Under the pieces are notes generated by a model. The model had not been told where the DNA came from and did not search any database. It saw nothing but the letters and a program-made list of their open reading frames with translations. Positions 6,424 to 6,912 of a stretch of 6,912 nucleotides of DNA are shown piece by piece. Location of the stretch: NCBI GenBank assembly GCA_031256095.1, contig JAIRRG010000101.1, forward strand, positions 1-6,912. The letters are read 5' to 3'. Position 1 is the first letter of the stretch; every line of letters starts with the position of its first letter. Source of the stretch: Desulfobulbaceae bacterium. GTDB taxonomy: Bacteria; Desulfobacterota; Desulfobulbia; Desulfobulbales; Desulfocapsaceae. Both the position numbers and the translations under genes were made by a program.

Positions 6424-6428
6424 CGTAA

Positions 6429-6457
6429 ATTATAGTTTATCTATTGCCGATTTTCAG
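6429..6457 (-). promoter_or_regulatory. Candidate sigma-70 promoter of the zinc-ribbon gene
   Basis: On the minus strand CTGAAA (complement of 6452-6457) and a perfect TATAAT (complement of 6429-6434) are separated by exactly 17 bases. The -35 box has 4 of 6 consensus bases and overlaps the stop codon of the upstream gene. Transcription would start near 6422, about 50 bases before the ATG at 6372. This is the best-looking promoter in the window. Confidence 0.5.
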
Positions 6458-6912
6458 CCTTCGCCCCGCATCGCCCCGTCGCTCAAGAGGGCGTCAACGG
6501 CTTTGGCCTGCTTCATGCGGTGTTTGAGAAAACGCTCGCCGAGGTAGTGGCCGCTGTCTTTGATCATCTCTTCAATACCGTGAATATCGCCGGCTTCGGC
6601 CAAGGCGATGACAGCGGCCATATTTTCCGCGAAGTCACGGACAATTTTCCGCCCTTCGCCGCTACTGGCAAGGATCTCGGCATAGGTGCGCGGATTCTGA
6701 TTGTGGACGCGGGCCATGGCCAAAACGCCATACTGTGAGGTCAGGGTGCTATGATGGCCCAGGGCATCGCAATCAATGGCGTTGTCGCGCAGGGTCTTGG
6801 CCATGGCGATGGAGACGGCGGTCGGCAACTTCTGACCAACACCCATCATCAGGTCGTGGCGGCCCGGGTCGTCGTAGTTGATCGCCGCCCCGTATTTGAA
6901 GAGAAAGGCTTC
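6454..6912 (-). CDS. Prephenate-dehydrogenase-like protein, C-terminal part (partial)
   Basis: The reading frame is open to the right edge, giving 152 residues of C-terminus that begin EAFLFKYGAAINYDDPGRHDL. ATG codons at 6849 and 6846 are internal methionines, not the start. The segment HDLMMGVGQKLPTAVSIA followed by MARVHNQNPRTYAEIL and SGEGRKIVRDFAENM resembles the all-helical C-terminal dimerisation domain of TyrA-type prephenate/arogenate dehydrogenases, which convert prephenate to 4-hydroxyphenylpyruvate (NAD(P)-dependent) for tyrosine synthesis. The NAD-binding Rossmann domain and catalytic His would lie outside the window, so the call rests on one domain. A chorismate-mutase fusion cannot be excluded. 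The stop is TGA (complement of 6454-6456), 81 bp before the zinc-ribbon gene, which has its own promoter. Confidence 0.55.
   Translation of the reverse strand, partial: EAFLFKYGAAINYDDPGRHDLMMGVGQKLPTAVSIAMAKTLRDNAIDCDALGHHSTLTSQYGVLAMARVHNQNPRTYAEILASSGEGRKIVRDFAENMAAVIALAEAGDIHGIEEMIKDSGHYLGERFLKHRMKQAKAVDALLSDGAMRGEG

Noticed and set aside
6520..6738. Plus-strand open frame of 72 codons with protein-like composition
   Set aside because: It is antisense to the dehydrogenase-like frame, which stays open to the window edge and shows family motifs.
6844..6849. ATG-ATG pair as the start of the right-edge gene
   Set aside because: The frame continues upstream to the edge with conserved-looking sequence (FKYGAAINYDDPGRHDL), so these are internal methionines.

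Overview
The window looks like chromosomal DNA of a Gram-negative bacterium. It carries a Kdo transferase for lipopolysaccharide, and most genes are GC-rich. The radical SAM protein, the two-zinc-ribbon protein and the style of the prephenate-dehydrogenase-like protein suggest Desulfobacterota (the former Deltaproteobacteria). That placement rests on protein flavour, not on a marker gene.

Left part (1-3197): the first 13 codons of a leftward gene with a signal-peptide-like start run off the left edge. A divergent intergenic region of about 140 bp follows, then two overlapping rightward genes: waaA (Kdo transferase) and a 570-residue cobalamin-binding-type radical SAM protein of the DUF4080 kind. 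The 14-22 bp overlap indicates one transcription unit.

Middle part (about 3198-5713) looks like acquired DNA, with visibly lower and more uneven G+C. Read leftward it has: a 39-codon relic resembling the C-terminus of an isochorismatase-type cysteine hydrolase, whose stop overlaps the next start; a complete 14-helix-type MFS drug exporter (DHA2/EmrB-QacA); a complete APH-fold small-molecule kinase; and a remnant resembling the transposase C-terminus and terminal repeat of an IS256-family element. Exporter and kinase are close enough (21 or 66 bp) to be co-transcribed. I read this as a small export-plus-modification (resistance-like) module with a damaged hydrolase at its head and an IS scar at its tail.

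Right part (5716-6912): a 218-residue protein with zinc ribbons at both ends and no known function has its own plausible promoter. Upstream of it is the C-terminal 152 residues of a prephenate-dehydrogenase-like protein, which continues past the right edge. Both are on the minus strand.

I see no tRNA, rRNA, CRISPR array or recognisable riboswitch. No stretch over 300 bp lacks a gene.
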